DNA from: Streptomyces sp. NBC_01750
Lineage (GTDB): Bacteria > Actinomycetota > Actinomycetes > Streptomycetales > Streptomycetaceae
Direction: 5' to 3'
NCBI RefSeq assembly: GCF_035918095.1
Contig: NZ_CP109137.1
Coordinates: 6,946,001 to 7,010,000, forward strand
DNA: 64,000 nt
Each line of letters begins with the position of its first letter. Within the stretch, counting starts at the first letter, position 1. Position numbers and translations under genes: made by a program. Below the pieces are notes generated by a model. It was not told the DNA's origin. It did not search any database and saw nothing but the letters and a program-made list of their open reading frames with translations. This document shows positions 52,028 through 60,225 of the stretch, in pieces.

Positions 52028-53209
52028 GTGCAGGCAGCAAATGAAACACCCGAGCGGCCATCGGGCCGACTCCACCGGGCCCGAGTCCTCTACCGCAACG
52101 TCTCCAAGCGGAAGATGGCATGGTTGCTGCTGAAAGACACGGTCAACTCGTGCATCGAGTACCGCATCCTGGGTCTCGCGGCCGAGGCGGCGTTCTTCAC
52201 GCTGCTGTCCCTGCCGCCGCTGCTGCTCGGTCTGATCGGTCTCCTCGGTTATGTGGACGACTGGACCGATACCACCACCGTCGCCTCCATCGAGAAGAAC
52301 ATCCTGAGCGCGGCCGGCACGGTACTGTCGGACCGGGGCGTCAACCAGATCGCCAAGCCCCTGCTGGAGGACGTCACCCACGGCGGCCGGCCCGACATCA
52401 TCTCCATCGGCTTCGCCATCGCACTCTGGTCCGGTTCGCGGGCGGTCAATGTCTTCATCGACACGATCACCGTGATGTACGGCCTCGACGGTCAGCGCGG
52501 CATCGTCGCCACCCGGCTGCTGGCCTTCCTGCTCTACATCGTGGCCCTGCTGATCGGCGCGGTGGTACTGCCGCTGGCGGTGGTCGGCCCCGACCGGGTG
52601 GTGGAGTTCATTCCGTGGGGCACGGAAGTCGTCAGCGTCCTGTACTGGCCGGTGGTCAGCCTGCTCTCGATCGCCTTCCTCACCACGCTCTACCACGTGT
52701 CCGTCCCGGTGCGCTCACCGTGGATCGAGGACGTCCCGGGCGCGCTGGTGGCGCTCGGGATGTGGGTGCTGGGCTCCTTCCTGCTGCGTATCTACCTCAC
52801 CAGCACGGTCGAGGGCCCGACGATCTACGGCTCACTTGCCGCGCCCATCGCCGTCCTGCTGTGGATCGGCCTGACCGCCTTCGCGGTCCTGGTGGGCGCC
52901 GCGGTCAACGCCGCCATCGACCGGGTCTGGCCGTCGGTCGCCACGGCCGCGGCCCGCGCGGCCAACGAGCGCATGCGCGCGGTCAACGCCGCGGAGCTGC
53001 TCGCCCGGGCGGAGGCGGCCCAGATCTACGTGGAGGGCGAGAGCGAGGACGAGGACGACGGAGCCATGCCATCGGAATTCCCGGAGCGGTGGTCGCGGTT
53101 CCTGCCGCTGGACGATGTGAAGTCGCGGCTGCACACGACCCGGGACAACGGCCGTGAAAGCCGCGAGAGCAGCCGCGACAAGAAAACCGGGGAGCAGCGG
53201 AAGCCCTGA
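52028..53209 (+). CDS. YihY/BrkB-family inner-membrane protein
   Basis: The 393-residue protein has about six helices between residues 45 and 300. Family signatures are YRILGLAAEAAFFTLLSLPP, GFAIALWSGSRAVNVFIDTI and LLWIGLTAFAVLVGAAVNAA. The C-terminal tail (about 310-393) is charged and cytoplasmic. The function of YihY proteins is not known with certainty. The start is GTG 52028; the nearby ATG 52041 is out of frame, and ATG 52115 would cut off conserved residues. Confidence 0.87.
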   Translation: MQAANETPERPSGRLHRARVLYRNVSKRKMAWLLLKDTVNSCIEYRILGLAAEAAFFTLLSLPPLLLGLIGLLGYVDDWTDTTTVASIEKNILSAAGTVLSDRGVNQIAKPLLEDVTHGGRPDIISIGFAIALWSGSRAVNVFIDTITVMYGLDGQRGIVATRLLAFLLYIVALLIGAVVLPLAVVGPDRVVEFIPWGTEVVSVLYWPVVSLLSIAFLTTLYHVSVPVRSPWIEDVPGALVALGMWVLGSFLLRIYLTSTVEGPTIYGSLAAPIAVLLWIGLTAFAVLVGAAVNAAIDRVWPSVATAAARAANERMRAVNAAELLARAEAAQIYVEGESEDEDDGAMPSEFPERWSRFLPLDDVKSRLHTTRDNGRESRESSRDKKTGEQRKP

Positions 53210-53333
53210 GAAGCCCCCGCCGTCCGCGGGGTGAATTCCATGAGCGCGCTCATAACAGCCCTCGGCATCAGCGGTGTTGAACCGAGGGGGCCGTTCTCAA
53301 CCGCGCGGGCCGCTGCGGGATAGCCTGGTAAGG

Positions 53334-54071
53334 GTGTACGAGGAATGGGCGTCGCGGCTCGAAGGAGCCGTCGTCTGGACGCGGACCGTGGAGCCCGGCG
53401 CCGGTGCGGTCCACCCCGTGCTCCCAGACGGCTGCATGGACCTGCTCTGGTTCGAGGGCCGGCTCCTCGTAGCCGGACCCGACACCCACGCCCACACCCC
53501 CAGGAGCGGCCTGGGCACCCGGTGCGCGGGGGTGCGCTTCGCGCCGGGGACCGCGCCCGCGTTCTTCGGCGTACCGGCGTACGAGCTGCGCGACCGGCGG
53601 GTGGCCCTCGCCGATGTGTGGGGCGGGGCCGAGGCGCGCCGGCTCACCGCGCGGGTCGACGCGGCCGCGGACCCGGTGGCCGAGCTGGAGGCCGTGGCGC
53701 TGCGGCGGGCGGACGGCGCCCTGTCGCCGGACCCGCTGCTGGGCGAGGTGGTGCGCCGCCTGGAGGCGGGCGGCACGGTTGCCGGGGCGGCGGACGCGGT
53801 AGGTCTGGGTGCCCGGCAGCTCCACCGTCGCTCGCTGGACGCCTTCGGATACGGGCCCAAGACACTGGCCCGGGTGCTGCGGCTGCAGCGGGCGCTGACG
53901 TTCGTACGGGAGGGCGTGCCGTACGCCGAGGCGGCACTCGGCGCGGGCTGTGCCGACCAGGCGCACCTCGCACGCGAGATGCGCGACCTGGCCGGAATCA
54001 CCCTCGGCGCCTATTCGGCGCTGGCGAACAGCGAGACACCGCAGCCGTCGGGGTCGAGGATCACCGCGTAA
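53334..54071 (+). CDS. AraC-family transcriptional regulator
   Basis: The 245-residue protein has an N-terminal domain with [20 protein letters not shown] and [20 protein letters not shown], seen in DUF6597-type AraC regulators, and a C-terminal AraC helix-turn-helix pair ([60 protein letters not shown]). GTG 53334 was chosen; there is no spaced SD, and TAGCCT 7 nt upstream suggests a leaderless start. The last 20 codons overlap the convergent VOC gene by 61 bp. Confidence 0.87.
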   Translation: MYEEWASRLEGAVVWTRTVEPGAGAVHPVLPDGCMDLLWFEGRLLVAGPDTHAHTPRSGLGTRCAGVRFAPGTAPAFFGVPAYELRDRRVALADVWGGAEARRLTARVDAAADPVAELEAVALRRADGALSPDPLLGEVVRRLEAGGTVAGAADAVGLGARQLHRRSLDAFGYGPKTLARVLRLQRALTFVREGVPYAEAALGAGCADQAHLAREMRDLAGITLGAYSALANSETPQPSGSRITA

Positions 54072-54406
54072 CGCTGCCCCCAGAAGGCATCCCAGGGCTT
54101 GAGGTGCCCCTGATAACCCGCCTCGATCAGCTCGGCGTGGACAGCGTCCACCTCGGCGGGGCTCCGGCAGGCGAAGGCGAGCCCGAGCCGTTCGCCGCCG
54201 CCCTGCGGCCGGGTCCACTCGGGGTCGAAGGAACGGATGGTCTCCTCGGTGTCCCAGAGCACGCGCAGCCCGCTGGGCAGCGTCGCCTCGGCGTGGGGCG
54301 CGGTGTCGGCGTCGGCGGGGATGTCCAGGCCGAGGCGGCGGTAGAAGGCGAGCGAGGCGGCCATGTCGGAGGTGACGAGGCCGATCGCGTCGAGTCGTGG
54401 AGTCAT
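54011..54406 (-). CDS. VOC-family protein
   Basis: The 131-residue glyoxalase-fold protein reads [20 protein letters not shown] with [10 protein letters not shown] in the first module and [40 protein letters not shown] in the second. Ligand unknown. It is convergent with and overlaps the AraC gene by 61 bp. Confidence 0.87.
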   Translation of the reverse strand: MTPRLDAIGLVTSDMAASLAFYRRLGLDIPADADTAPHAEATLPSGLRVLWDTEETIRSFDPEWTRPQGGGERLGLAFACRSPAEVDAVHAELIEAGYQGHLKPWDAFWGQRYAVILDPDGCGVSLFASAE

Positions 54407-54476
54407 GACCTCAACGTAGGCGGGCCCGGGACGGGAAGTCTTGAACGAATCGGACGTCCCTCCGGCGCGGGACCAC

Positions 54477-54524
54477 CATCCGCGCGGAACGTCATCCGCG
54501 CGGGTCGTCATCCGGGCCGGCCGT
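54477..54524. repeat. Three tandem 16-bp repeats upstream of the two-component system
   Basis: CATCCGCGCGGAACGT, CATCCGCGCGGGTCGT and CATCCGGGCCGGCCGT are head to tail, ending 59 bp before the response regulator start. Their position fits an iterated regulator-binding site. Confidence 0.7.
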
Positions 54525-54583
54525 CATAGTTCCGTAAGGCGCCACGGGTGATCGACCGCTCTCCTTCGGAGGACACTGACCGT

Positions 54584-55354
54584 ATGCACAACATTCTTGT
54601 CGTCGACGACGATCCGACCGTCGCCGAGGTCGTCAGCGGCTATCTGGAGCGCGCGGGCTTCACCGTGGACCGGGCCGCCGACGGGCCGCAGGCGCTGCGG
54701 CTTGCCGCCGGACGGCGGCCGGACCTGGTGGTCCTCGATCTGATGCTGCCGGGTATGGACGGGCTGGAGGTGTGCCGCCGGCTGCGGGCCGGTGAGTCGG
54801 CCGCCGTACCCGTGATCATGCTGACGGCGCGCGGCGACGAGGACGACCGGATCCTGGGGCTCGAGATAGGGGCGGACGACTATGTGACCAAGCCGTTCAG
54901 CCCGCGCGAGCTGGTGTTGCGGGTGGAGTCCGTACTCCGCAGAGGCGCCGCGGCGGGGGAGCGGCGGGCCGGGCCGGGGCCGGCGGCCGCGGGCATCGTC
55001 CTCGACCCGGCCGCCCGCAGAGCCACCAAGGACGGCCACGAACTGGCGCTGACCCTGCGGGAGTTCGACCTGCTCGCGCATCTGATGCGGCACCCGGGAG
55101 AGGCGATCGGCCGGGAACGGCTGATGCAGGACGTGTGGGGCTGGGAGTTCGGCGATCTGTCCACTGTCACGGTTCATGTGCGCCGGCTGCGCGGCAAGAT
55201 CGAGGACGATCCCGCCAGGCCGCGTCTGATCCAGACGGTGTGGGGAGTGGGCTACCGCTTCGATGTGCCGGGTGACGGGGACGTATCGAAGGACGTACCG
55301 CCGTATGGGCCGCCGGACGGACCGCCTTCTCAGCTGCCACGGGAAGAGGCCTGA
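54584..55354 (+). CDS. OmpR/PhoB-family response regulator
   Basis: The 256-residue protein has a receiver domain with ILVVDDDPTV, the phospho-acceptor D52 in VVLDLMLPGMD and the Lys in YVTKPFSPREL, then a winged-helix domain (about 150-235) with LTLREFDLLAHLMRHPGEAI and STVTVHVRRLRGKIEDDP. GGAGGA precedes ATG 54584. The histidine kinase follows after 5 bp. Confidence 0.94.
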   Translation: MHNILVVDDDPTVAEVVSGYLERAGFTVDRAADGPQALRLAAGRRPDLVVLDLMLPGMDGLEVCRRLRAGESAAVPVIMLTARGDEDDRILGLEIGADDYVTKPFSPRELVLRVESVLRRGAAAGERRAGPGPAAAGIVLDPAARRATKDGHELALTLREFDLLAHLMRHPGEAIGRERLMQDVWGWEFGDLSTVTVHVRRLRGKIEDDPARPRLIQTVWGVGYRFDVPGDGDVSKDVPPYGPPDGPPSQLPREEA

Positions 55355-55359
55355 TCGTC

Positions 55360-56481
55360 GTGCGGGACATGCTCCTGATCGCTCTCTTCGCCTTCCTCGG
55401 GGCCGCTGCCGTCGGCGTGCTCGGAGCCGTGGCCCTGCGTGCGCTGCGCCACCGGTCCGTCGCCGTCTCCCTCACGGTCGTCGCCGCAGTCGCGGTCACC
55501 GCGATGCTCGCCGGGACCCTCGCCGTCGCCCAGGCGATGTTCCTGTCCGCGCACGACCTCACCGTCGTTACCACGGTCGTCGCGATGGCGGCGGTCGTCT
55601 CGCTCGCCACCGCGCTGCTGCTCGGCCGCTGGGTCGTCGCCCGCAGCCGCGAACTCGCCCTGGCGGCACGCTCGTTCGGCGATGGAGGCTCCTTCGCCGC
55701 ACCTGACGGCGCCTCCACCGCGGAACTGGCCGCACTGAGCCGGGAACTCGCTGCCACCAGCGACCGGCTCGCCGCATCCCGCGAGCGTGAACGCGCCCTG
55801 GAAACCTCCCGCCGCGAGCTCGTCGCCTGGATCTCCCACGACCTGCGCACCCCGCTGGCCGGGCTGCGCGCCATGTCCGAAGCGCTGGAGGACGGTGTCG
55901 TACAGGATCCGGAGCGCTACTTCCGCCAGATCCGTACCGAGGTCGACCGGCTCAACTCCATGGTCGGCGACCTCTTCGAGCTGTCCCGTATCCACGCGGG
56001 CACGCTGGCCCTCACCCCCACCAGGATGTCGGTGTACGACCTGATCGGCGAAGCGCTCGCCGGCGCGGACCCGCTCGCGCGCGAGCACGGCGTACGTCTC
56101 GTCGGCGACGGTGTCGAGTCCGTCCCGGTCGAGGTGGACGGTAAGGAGATGACCCGCGTACTGGCGAACCTCCTGGTCAACGCGATCCGCCGGACCCCTG
56201 CCGACGGCACGGTCGCCGTCGCTGCCGAACGCAGGGAGGCGTGGGTGGTCCTCTCCGTCACGGACGGCTGCGGCGGCATTCCCGAGGAGGACCTCCCGCG
56301 CGTCTTCGACACCGGCTGGCGCGGCACCCAGGCCCGTACGCCCCCGGCCGGTGCCGGTCTCGGCCTCGCGATCGTCCGCGGGATCGTCGAGGCGCACGCC
56401 GGCCACGCCGACGTACGCAATGTGACGGGCGGCTGCCGCTTCGAGGTGACGCTGCCCGCCGCCGCGGCCCCGCTCGGTTGA
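55360..56481 (+). CDS. Sensor histidine kinase
   Basis: The 373-residue kinase has two membrane segments (about 5-25 and 35-58, with a third hydrophobic stretch 66-90), almost no extracellular domain, a HAMP-like linker, and H160 in LVAWISHDLRTPLAGLRAMS. The ATP domain has N in LLVNAIRRTP, DGCGGIPEEDLPRVFDTGWR and GAGLGLAIVRGIV. The small sensor part suggests it detects a membrane signal. GTG 55360 follows GGGAAGAGG. It is an operon partner of the response regulator. Confidence 0.93.
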   Translation: MRDMLLIALFAFLGAAAVGVLGAVALRALRHRSVAVSLTVVAAVAVTAMLAGTLAVAQAMFLSAHDLTVVTTVVAMAAVVSLATALLLGRWVVARSRELALAARSFGDGGSFAAPDGASTAELAALSRELAATSDRLAASRERERALETSRRELVAWISHDLRTPLAGLRAMSEALEDGVVQDPERYFRQIRTEVDRLNSMVGDLFELSRIHAGTLALTPTRMSVYDLIGEALAGADPLAREHGVRLVGDGVESVPVEVDGKEMTRVLANLLVNAIRRTPADGTVAVAAERREAWVVLSVTDGCGGIPEEDLPRVFDTGWRGTQARTPPAGAGLGLAIVRGIVEAHAGHADVRNVTGGCRFEVTLPAAAAPLG

Positions 56482-56605
56482 AACAGCCAGTGGTTGAAAC
56501 AGCGAGCGTCTGTATGCGTGACCACGGGGACTGACGGGCAGTCAAACGTCGATGGCCTCGGGGGGCATCGCGATCTGTTACCGGCAGAAGTCAGGGGTGG
56601 GACGT

Positions 56606-57493
56606 ATGGCGCGACAGACGGATTGGGAATTCCTGGACGATCGCGGCCGCTCGGCGACGGCGGCGCGAACGCCGACGAGGCTGGTCGCCTACATCCAGGC
56701 CGGAGCGACACTGTTCGACCACGGCATACGGCCGGTGGGCCTCTTCGGATCCCACCACGACGGCGAAACCGCCGACCCGGCGAAGGCCGGCACGCTGCCG
56801 CTCGAGGACATCGCCTACCTCGGATCGGGCACCCGCGTCGGCGCGGAGGCGGTCCTGGACGCGGAGCCCGACCTGGTGGTCGGCGTCGGCTACGGCTCCG
56901 ACCAGCTCTACGGCCTGGATCCGGACACGGCGAAGCACATCGAGGAACAGGTGCCCGTGGTGGTGTGCGACGTCGGCCAGGGGCGTTCGCTGGCTGATGT
57001 ACGGGACCGGTTCACGGCGCTCGCCCGGTCGCTCGGAGCAGAGCGGAACCCGTCGGGGGCGGCGGAACTCGACCGAGCGGAAGGCCGGCTGCGCGCGCTG
57101 GCGGCCGATACCGCTCACTTGACGATCCTGGCTCTGTCGCCCGGCACGCCGGAGAGCGTCCATCTCGCCAGGCCACGGGCGTGGCCGGATCTCCGGACGC
57201 TGGTGGAGTGCGGCATCGGCCTGGTGGAGCCCGAGCGGGGCCCGGGGGCCAACTGGTCCACCGTCGACTGGACGGTGGCCGCGTCACTGGAGCCGGACAT
57301 CGTCCTGGCGGACGTACGGGCCAATGCCCTGCCGGTCGGTGAACTCGGGGGTATCGAGGAGTGGCAGGCAGGCGCGGGCAGGGCCCGGATCGTGCCGTGG
57401 AACCCTGAGGCTCCCTGCAGCCATCGGGCGCACGCGCGCTTCATCGACACCGTGGCGGAGGCGGTGCGGGCGTCCGCCGCGTCCGGCAGCTGA
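56606..57493 (+). CDS. Periplasmic-binding-protein-like (siderophore/vitamin B12 type) protein without signal peptide
   Basis: The 295-residue product has the type-III binding-protein fold seen in iron-siderophore binding proteins: TRLVAYIQAGATLFDHGIRP, AVLDAEPDLVVGVGYGSDQL, DVRDRFTALARSLGAER and VAASLEPDIVLADVRANALP. The N-terminus (MARQTDWEFLDDRGRSATAA) is hydrophilic: no signal sequence and no lipobox. GGGGTGGG precedes the ATG. A cytoplasmic ligand-binding role is therefore likely. No permease or ATPase is adjacent. The cobalt/B12 genes next door are convergent, so a cobalamin-related ligand is only a suggestion. Confidence 0.78.
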   Translation: MARQTDWEFLDDRGRSATAARTPTRLVAYIQAGATLFDHGIRPVGLFGSHHDGETADPAKAGTLPLEDIAYLGSGTRVGAEAVLDAEPDLVVGVGYGSDQLYGLDPDTAKHIEEQVPVVVCDVGQGRSLADVRDRFTALARSLGAERNPSGAAELDRAEGRLRALAADTAHLTILALSPGTPESVHLARPRAWPDLRTLVECGIGLVEPERGPGANWSTVDWTVAASLEPDIVLADVRANALPVGELGGIEEWQAGAGRARIVPWNPEAPCSHRAHARFIDTVAEAVRASAASGS

Positions 57494-57529
57494 ACGTCCG
57501 CCGCGGCGACCCCGGAACCGCGGCAACGC

Positions 57530-57562
57530 CAGAACCCGCCGGGGAGTCCCCGGCGGGTTCTG
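57530..57562. terminator. Bidirectional terminator
   Basis: CAGAACCCGCCGGGG and CCCCGGCGGGTTCTG form a perfect 15-bp stem with a 3-nt loop between two convergent genes. Confidence 0.88.
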
Positions 57563-57581
57563 ATGGCGCTGATACGTCGCG

Positions 57582-58355
57582 TCAGCCCGCGGCGGAGGCT
57601 GTCCGCGAGGCCGTGCTGCTTCCCGTGGCCGTCGCCCGGTCCGCACTCGGCACCAGGAGGCGCTCCGCGAGGTGACCGAAGACCAGCCCGAACAACGTCC
57701 AGAGGGTGACCTGGATGGCGAGCGTGGCCAGTCGGAACTCCCACACCACCGTGGCCGGGAAGTCCTTGGGCACCTCGTTGAACGAGGGCAGGAAGGCGAA
57801 TGCGAGCCCGGCAGCCACGACGAAGGCGGCCGAGGCGGCGACGGTCGCGTTCCAGTTGCCCAGCCGGGGAGCGAGCCGCTTCCCGAGGATCACCGCCGCG
57901 ACAGCGAGCAGCACGCTGAGCACGATCATCAGGAAGTACACCGTGGTGCGTTTGCCGATCGTTTCGGGGTCACCGACGGCCGGCGGGTTCGGCGGGTACT
58001 TGAGAAACGGCACGACGTACACGGCCAGCAGCGCGCCCAGGGAGACCAGGGCGGCCGTGGCACGCGGGCCGAACCGGCCGATGCGGCCGAGCGCGATACA
58101 GAAGGCGAGGGCGGCGATGCCGCCGATCGCAATGCCGAAGATCAGCACACCGGTGGCGAGGCCGCCCGTCGACTGCATGGCGCGGCTGACGAGTTCCTCG
58201 CCGCCGTGCTCATGACTGTGTGCTTCCTCGAACGCAATGGCGGAGTCCACCGGGGACTCACCGAGCAGATAGGCCACGACCAGGGCGAAGACACCGGCAA
58301 TGAGGCCGGCGAGCATGCCGCGGACGAGCAGAGCTCTGACAGAGATGGAGTTCAT
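57582..58355 (-). CDS. cbtA: CbtA, predicted cobalt transporter subunit
   Basis: The 257-residue membrane protein has five predicted helices (about 10-30, 70-92, 102-120, 140-162, 172-190, plus one near 215-235). A His-rich external loop (HSHEHGGEEL) follows helix 1 and could bind Co2+. It lies 22 bp after cbtB under the same riboswitch. CbtAB is predicted, not firmly proved, to import cobalt for cobalamin. Confidence 0.88.
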   Translation of the reverse strand: MNSISVRALLVRGMLAGLIAGVFALVVAYLLGESPVDSAIAFEEAHSHEHGGEELVSRAMQSTGGLATGVLIFGIAIGGIAALAFCIALGRIGRFGPRATAALVSLGALLAVYVVPFLKYPPNPPAVGDPETIGKRTTVYFLMIVLSVLLAVAAVILGKRLAPRLGNWNATVAASAAFVVAAGLAFAFLPSFNEVPKDFPATVVWEFRLATLAIQVTLWTLFGLVFGHLAERLLVPSADRATATGSSTASRTASAAG

Positions 58356-58377
58356 GAGTGCGTGTTCCCCTGGTTTC

Positions 58378-58590
58378 TCAGTGGCAGGGGAAGCCGAGCA
58401 GATGGCGTCCGTCGTGGACCCACTCATGCACGTTTTCACCGGAGATGAGTGAGGTGGCGCCCTGTTCGGCGCCGACGAAGTAGAGCAGGACGAGCATCAG
58501 AACGCCGAAGAAGAGCGCCCACGGGGCGATTTCCTTCAGTGATATGGGGGTGATGGCCGGTGCGGCGGCGGGCGCAGCAGACTGTGCCAT
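58378..58590 (-). CDS. cbtB: CbtB, small predicted cobalt transporter subunit
   Basis: The 70-residue protein has one helix (PWALFFGVLMLVLLYFVG) and a C-terminal His cluster (HEWVHDGRHLLGFPCH), the CbtB hallmark. AGGAGG lies 7 nt before the ATG. Its leader is a cobalamin riboswitch. Confidence 0.92.
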   Translation of the reverse strand: MAQSAAPAAAPAITPISLKEIAPWALFFGVLMLVLLYFVGAEQGATSLISGENVHEWVHDGRHLLGFPCH

Positions 58591-58635
58591 GGCAGAACCT
58601 CCTGGGGGAACACGCGTCCCGATCGTGGTGCCTGA

Positions 58636-58729
58636 GACGAAGGTGCTGGGTCTGACTTCCCGCAGAGGTACGGGTTCACAGTGGCGCGACCGTGCCGGAT
58701 TCTCACCGGGCTTCCGTCACACCGTCGTC
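58636..58729 (-). promoter_or_regulatory. Cobalamin riboswitch controlling cbtB-cbtA
   Basis: Reading the minus strand, the conserved core is present: GGAAGCCCGGTGAGAATCCG, then GCACGGTCGCGCCACTGTGA, and the B12-box partner GAAGTCAGACC. GACGACGGTG and CACCTTCGTC can form the closing stem. The aptamer ends 45 nt before the cbtB start. Cobalamin binding should lower expression of the cobalt transporter genes. Confidence 0.9.
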
Positions 58730-58852
58730 ATGTCCACGAGACCGTACCGCCTGGCGGCCCGTACCGCTACGGCGCAGGGGCGCATGCCGGGGCGCTTCAA
58801 CGCCCGTGATGTGCTTGAACCATGGGTCGTCGGGCGGAGAGGAACGTGCGGG

Positions 58853-59428
58853 ATGACGGTACGGGTGATGTTGGTCTCACCGGCGACGAGTGCCGCACTG
58901 CGCGGAGCGCGCTTCGACGGGGACGTACCCCTGGACGAGGCCGGTGTCCGCGCCGCCCGTGCCGCCGCCGGTGCGCTGCCGGGCGCCGGCCGGCGGGTGA
59001 GCGGCCCGTCCGCGCGCTGCCGTGAGACGGCCGAGGCGCTGGGTCTGCGGGCCGAGCCAGAACTGCGGCTCGGGGACTGGGACATGGGCCGCTGGCGCGG
59101 ACGCACGCTGGAGGAAGTGAGCGTGAGCGAGCCGGAGGCGGTGTCGGCGTGGCTGACCGATCCTTCGGCCGCCCCGCACGGGGGCGAGTCGCTGCTGGCT
59201 CTGTGCGCCCGGGTCGGCGGCTGGCTCGAGTCGCTGTCGGCCGACGGGCGCGTGCTGGCGGTCACCGAGCCCGCGGTGGCGCGTGCGGCGATCGTGCACG
59301 CGCTGGCGCTGCCGGCGGAGGCGTTCTGGCGGCTGGACGTCGCGCCGCTCACCCTGACCGAGCTCAGCGGACGGGCCGGGCGCTGGAATCTGCGCTGCGG
59401 ACGGCCCTTGGCGGCGCACGCGGGCTGA
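58853..59428 (+). CDS. Histidine-phosphatase-like protein lacking catalytic residues
   Basis: The 191-residue protein has the overall layout of CobC/phosphoglycerate-mutase-like enzymes: a first strand, PSARCRETAEALGLR, LGDWDMGRWRGRTLEEVS and PHGGESLLALCARVGGWLES. The catalytic RHG after strand one is replaced by SPA (residues 9-11), and the second catalytic His is replaced in LAVTEPAVARAAI, where active enzymes have THG or SHG. It is therefore probably a non-catalytic relative. AGAGGA precedes the ATG. It is divergent from the riboswitch-controlled cbtB-cbtA. Confidence 0.82.
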   Translation: MTVRVMLVSPATSAALRGARFDGDVPLDEAGVRAARAAAGALPGAGRRVSGPSARCRETAEALGLRAEPELRLGDWDMGRWRGRTLEEVSVSEPEAVSAWLTDPSAAPHGGESLLALCARVGGWLESLSADGRVLAVTEPAVARAAIVHALALPAEAFWRLDVAPLTLTELSGRAGRWNLRCGRPLAAHAG

Positions 59429-59503
59429 CCTTCGGCGGTAGTACGGAGAAATCCGCAGGTTGGGAGCATCCGCGGGCCTCCGGTCGTGGATGATGGGCCC
59501 GGC

Positions 59504-60157
59504 ATGCCGCAGACCCTCCGTCCTCCGTCTCGCAGCGCGCCGCGCGCTCGGTGGAGTGTGCGGGGCGCTCGGGCGGGTGTGTTCGCCCTGGCGAGCGCGG
59601 GCCTGGCCGGCGTCGGACACCATGTCTCGTCCGGGGAACCGGTCACCTGGCGGCTGCTGTTGGCCGCGGCCGGCGCCGCCTTCCTCGGGGCGCTGCCCTG
59701 GGCCGGACGGCAGCGTCAGCTCACGGTGGTGGTGACCGGGACCTGCGCCGCGCAGCTCGTTCTCCACCAGTTGCTGGCGACGGCCTGGTCCGGGCGGCAC
59801 GGCACACCGCACACCGCCGCCCACCCGATGGCCGGTGATCACGGCCTGCATCCGGGCGCGGCCGTGATGCTCCTCGCGCACACGCTTGCCGCCCTGGGCG
59901 TGGCGGTGCTCCTGCACCGGACGGACGACCAACTGTCCGCGCTCCCAAGGCTTGTGGGCCTTCTCGCCACCACGGTCCGCGAGAGGGTGGCGCGCCGGCT
60001 CGGCCGGTGGAGTACGTACGCGTTCCGCTGCCCGGATGCCGCTCCCGCCGCCGCCGGATCGCGGGCGCTCGCAGGAGTGCCGGTGTGCGTTGTCCTCGCG
60101 CACATCGTGGTACGCCGGGGGCCTCCGGGTCATGGACCGTCACCGTTCTGTCCATGA
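59504..60157 (+). CDS. Hypothetical small membrane protein
   Basis: The 217-residue product has four hydrophobic segments in its first 130 residues (AGVFALASAGLAGVG, LLLAAAGAAFLGALPW, LTVVVTGTCAAQLVLHQLLA, AAVMLLAHTLAALGVAVLL) with His between them (HHVSSG, HPMAGDHGLHPG), followed by a cytoplasmic Arg-rich tail and a final hydrophobic patch. Such proteins often precede YcnI in copper-related clusters, which fits the next gene. ATG 59504 has no SD; GGATGAT about 12 nt upstream may be a -10. Confidence 0.65.
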   Translation: MPQTLRPPSRSAPRARWSVRGARAGVFALASAGLAGVGHHVSSGEPVTWRLLLAAAGAAFLGALPWAGRQRQLTVVVTGTCAAQLVLHQLLATAWSGRHGTPHTAAHPMAGDHGLHPGAAVMLLAHTLAALGVAVLLHRTDDQLSALPRLVGLLATTVRERVARRLGRWSTYAFRCPDAAPAAAGSRALAGVPVCVVLAHIVVRRGPPGHGPSPFCP

Positions 60158-60225
60158 CCGACCAGCGGGCTCGCGCACAGTCGGGGGCTGCGCTGCTTTC
60201 GAGTTCCGAGGAGAACCCCCACACC

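Noticed and set aside
52041..52043. ATG as the start of the YihY gene
   Set aside because: It is out of frame with the conserved protein; GTG 52028 is in frame.
56476..56503. Direct repeat GGTTGAAACAGC at the end of the histidine kinase gene as a regulator site
   Set aside because: Two 12-bp copies 16 bp apart, one overlapping the stop codon, are better explained by a short duplication; no symmetry or promoter elements accompany them.
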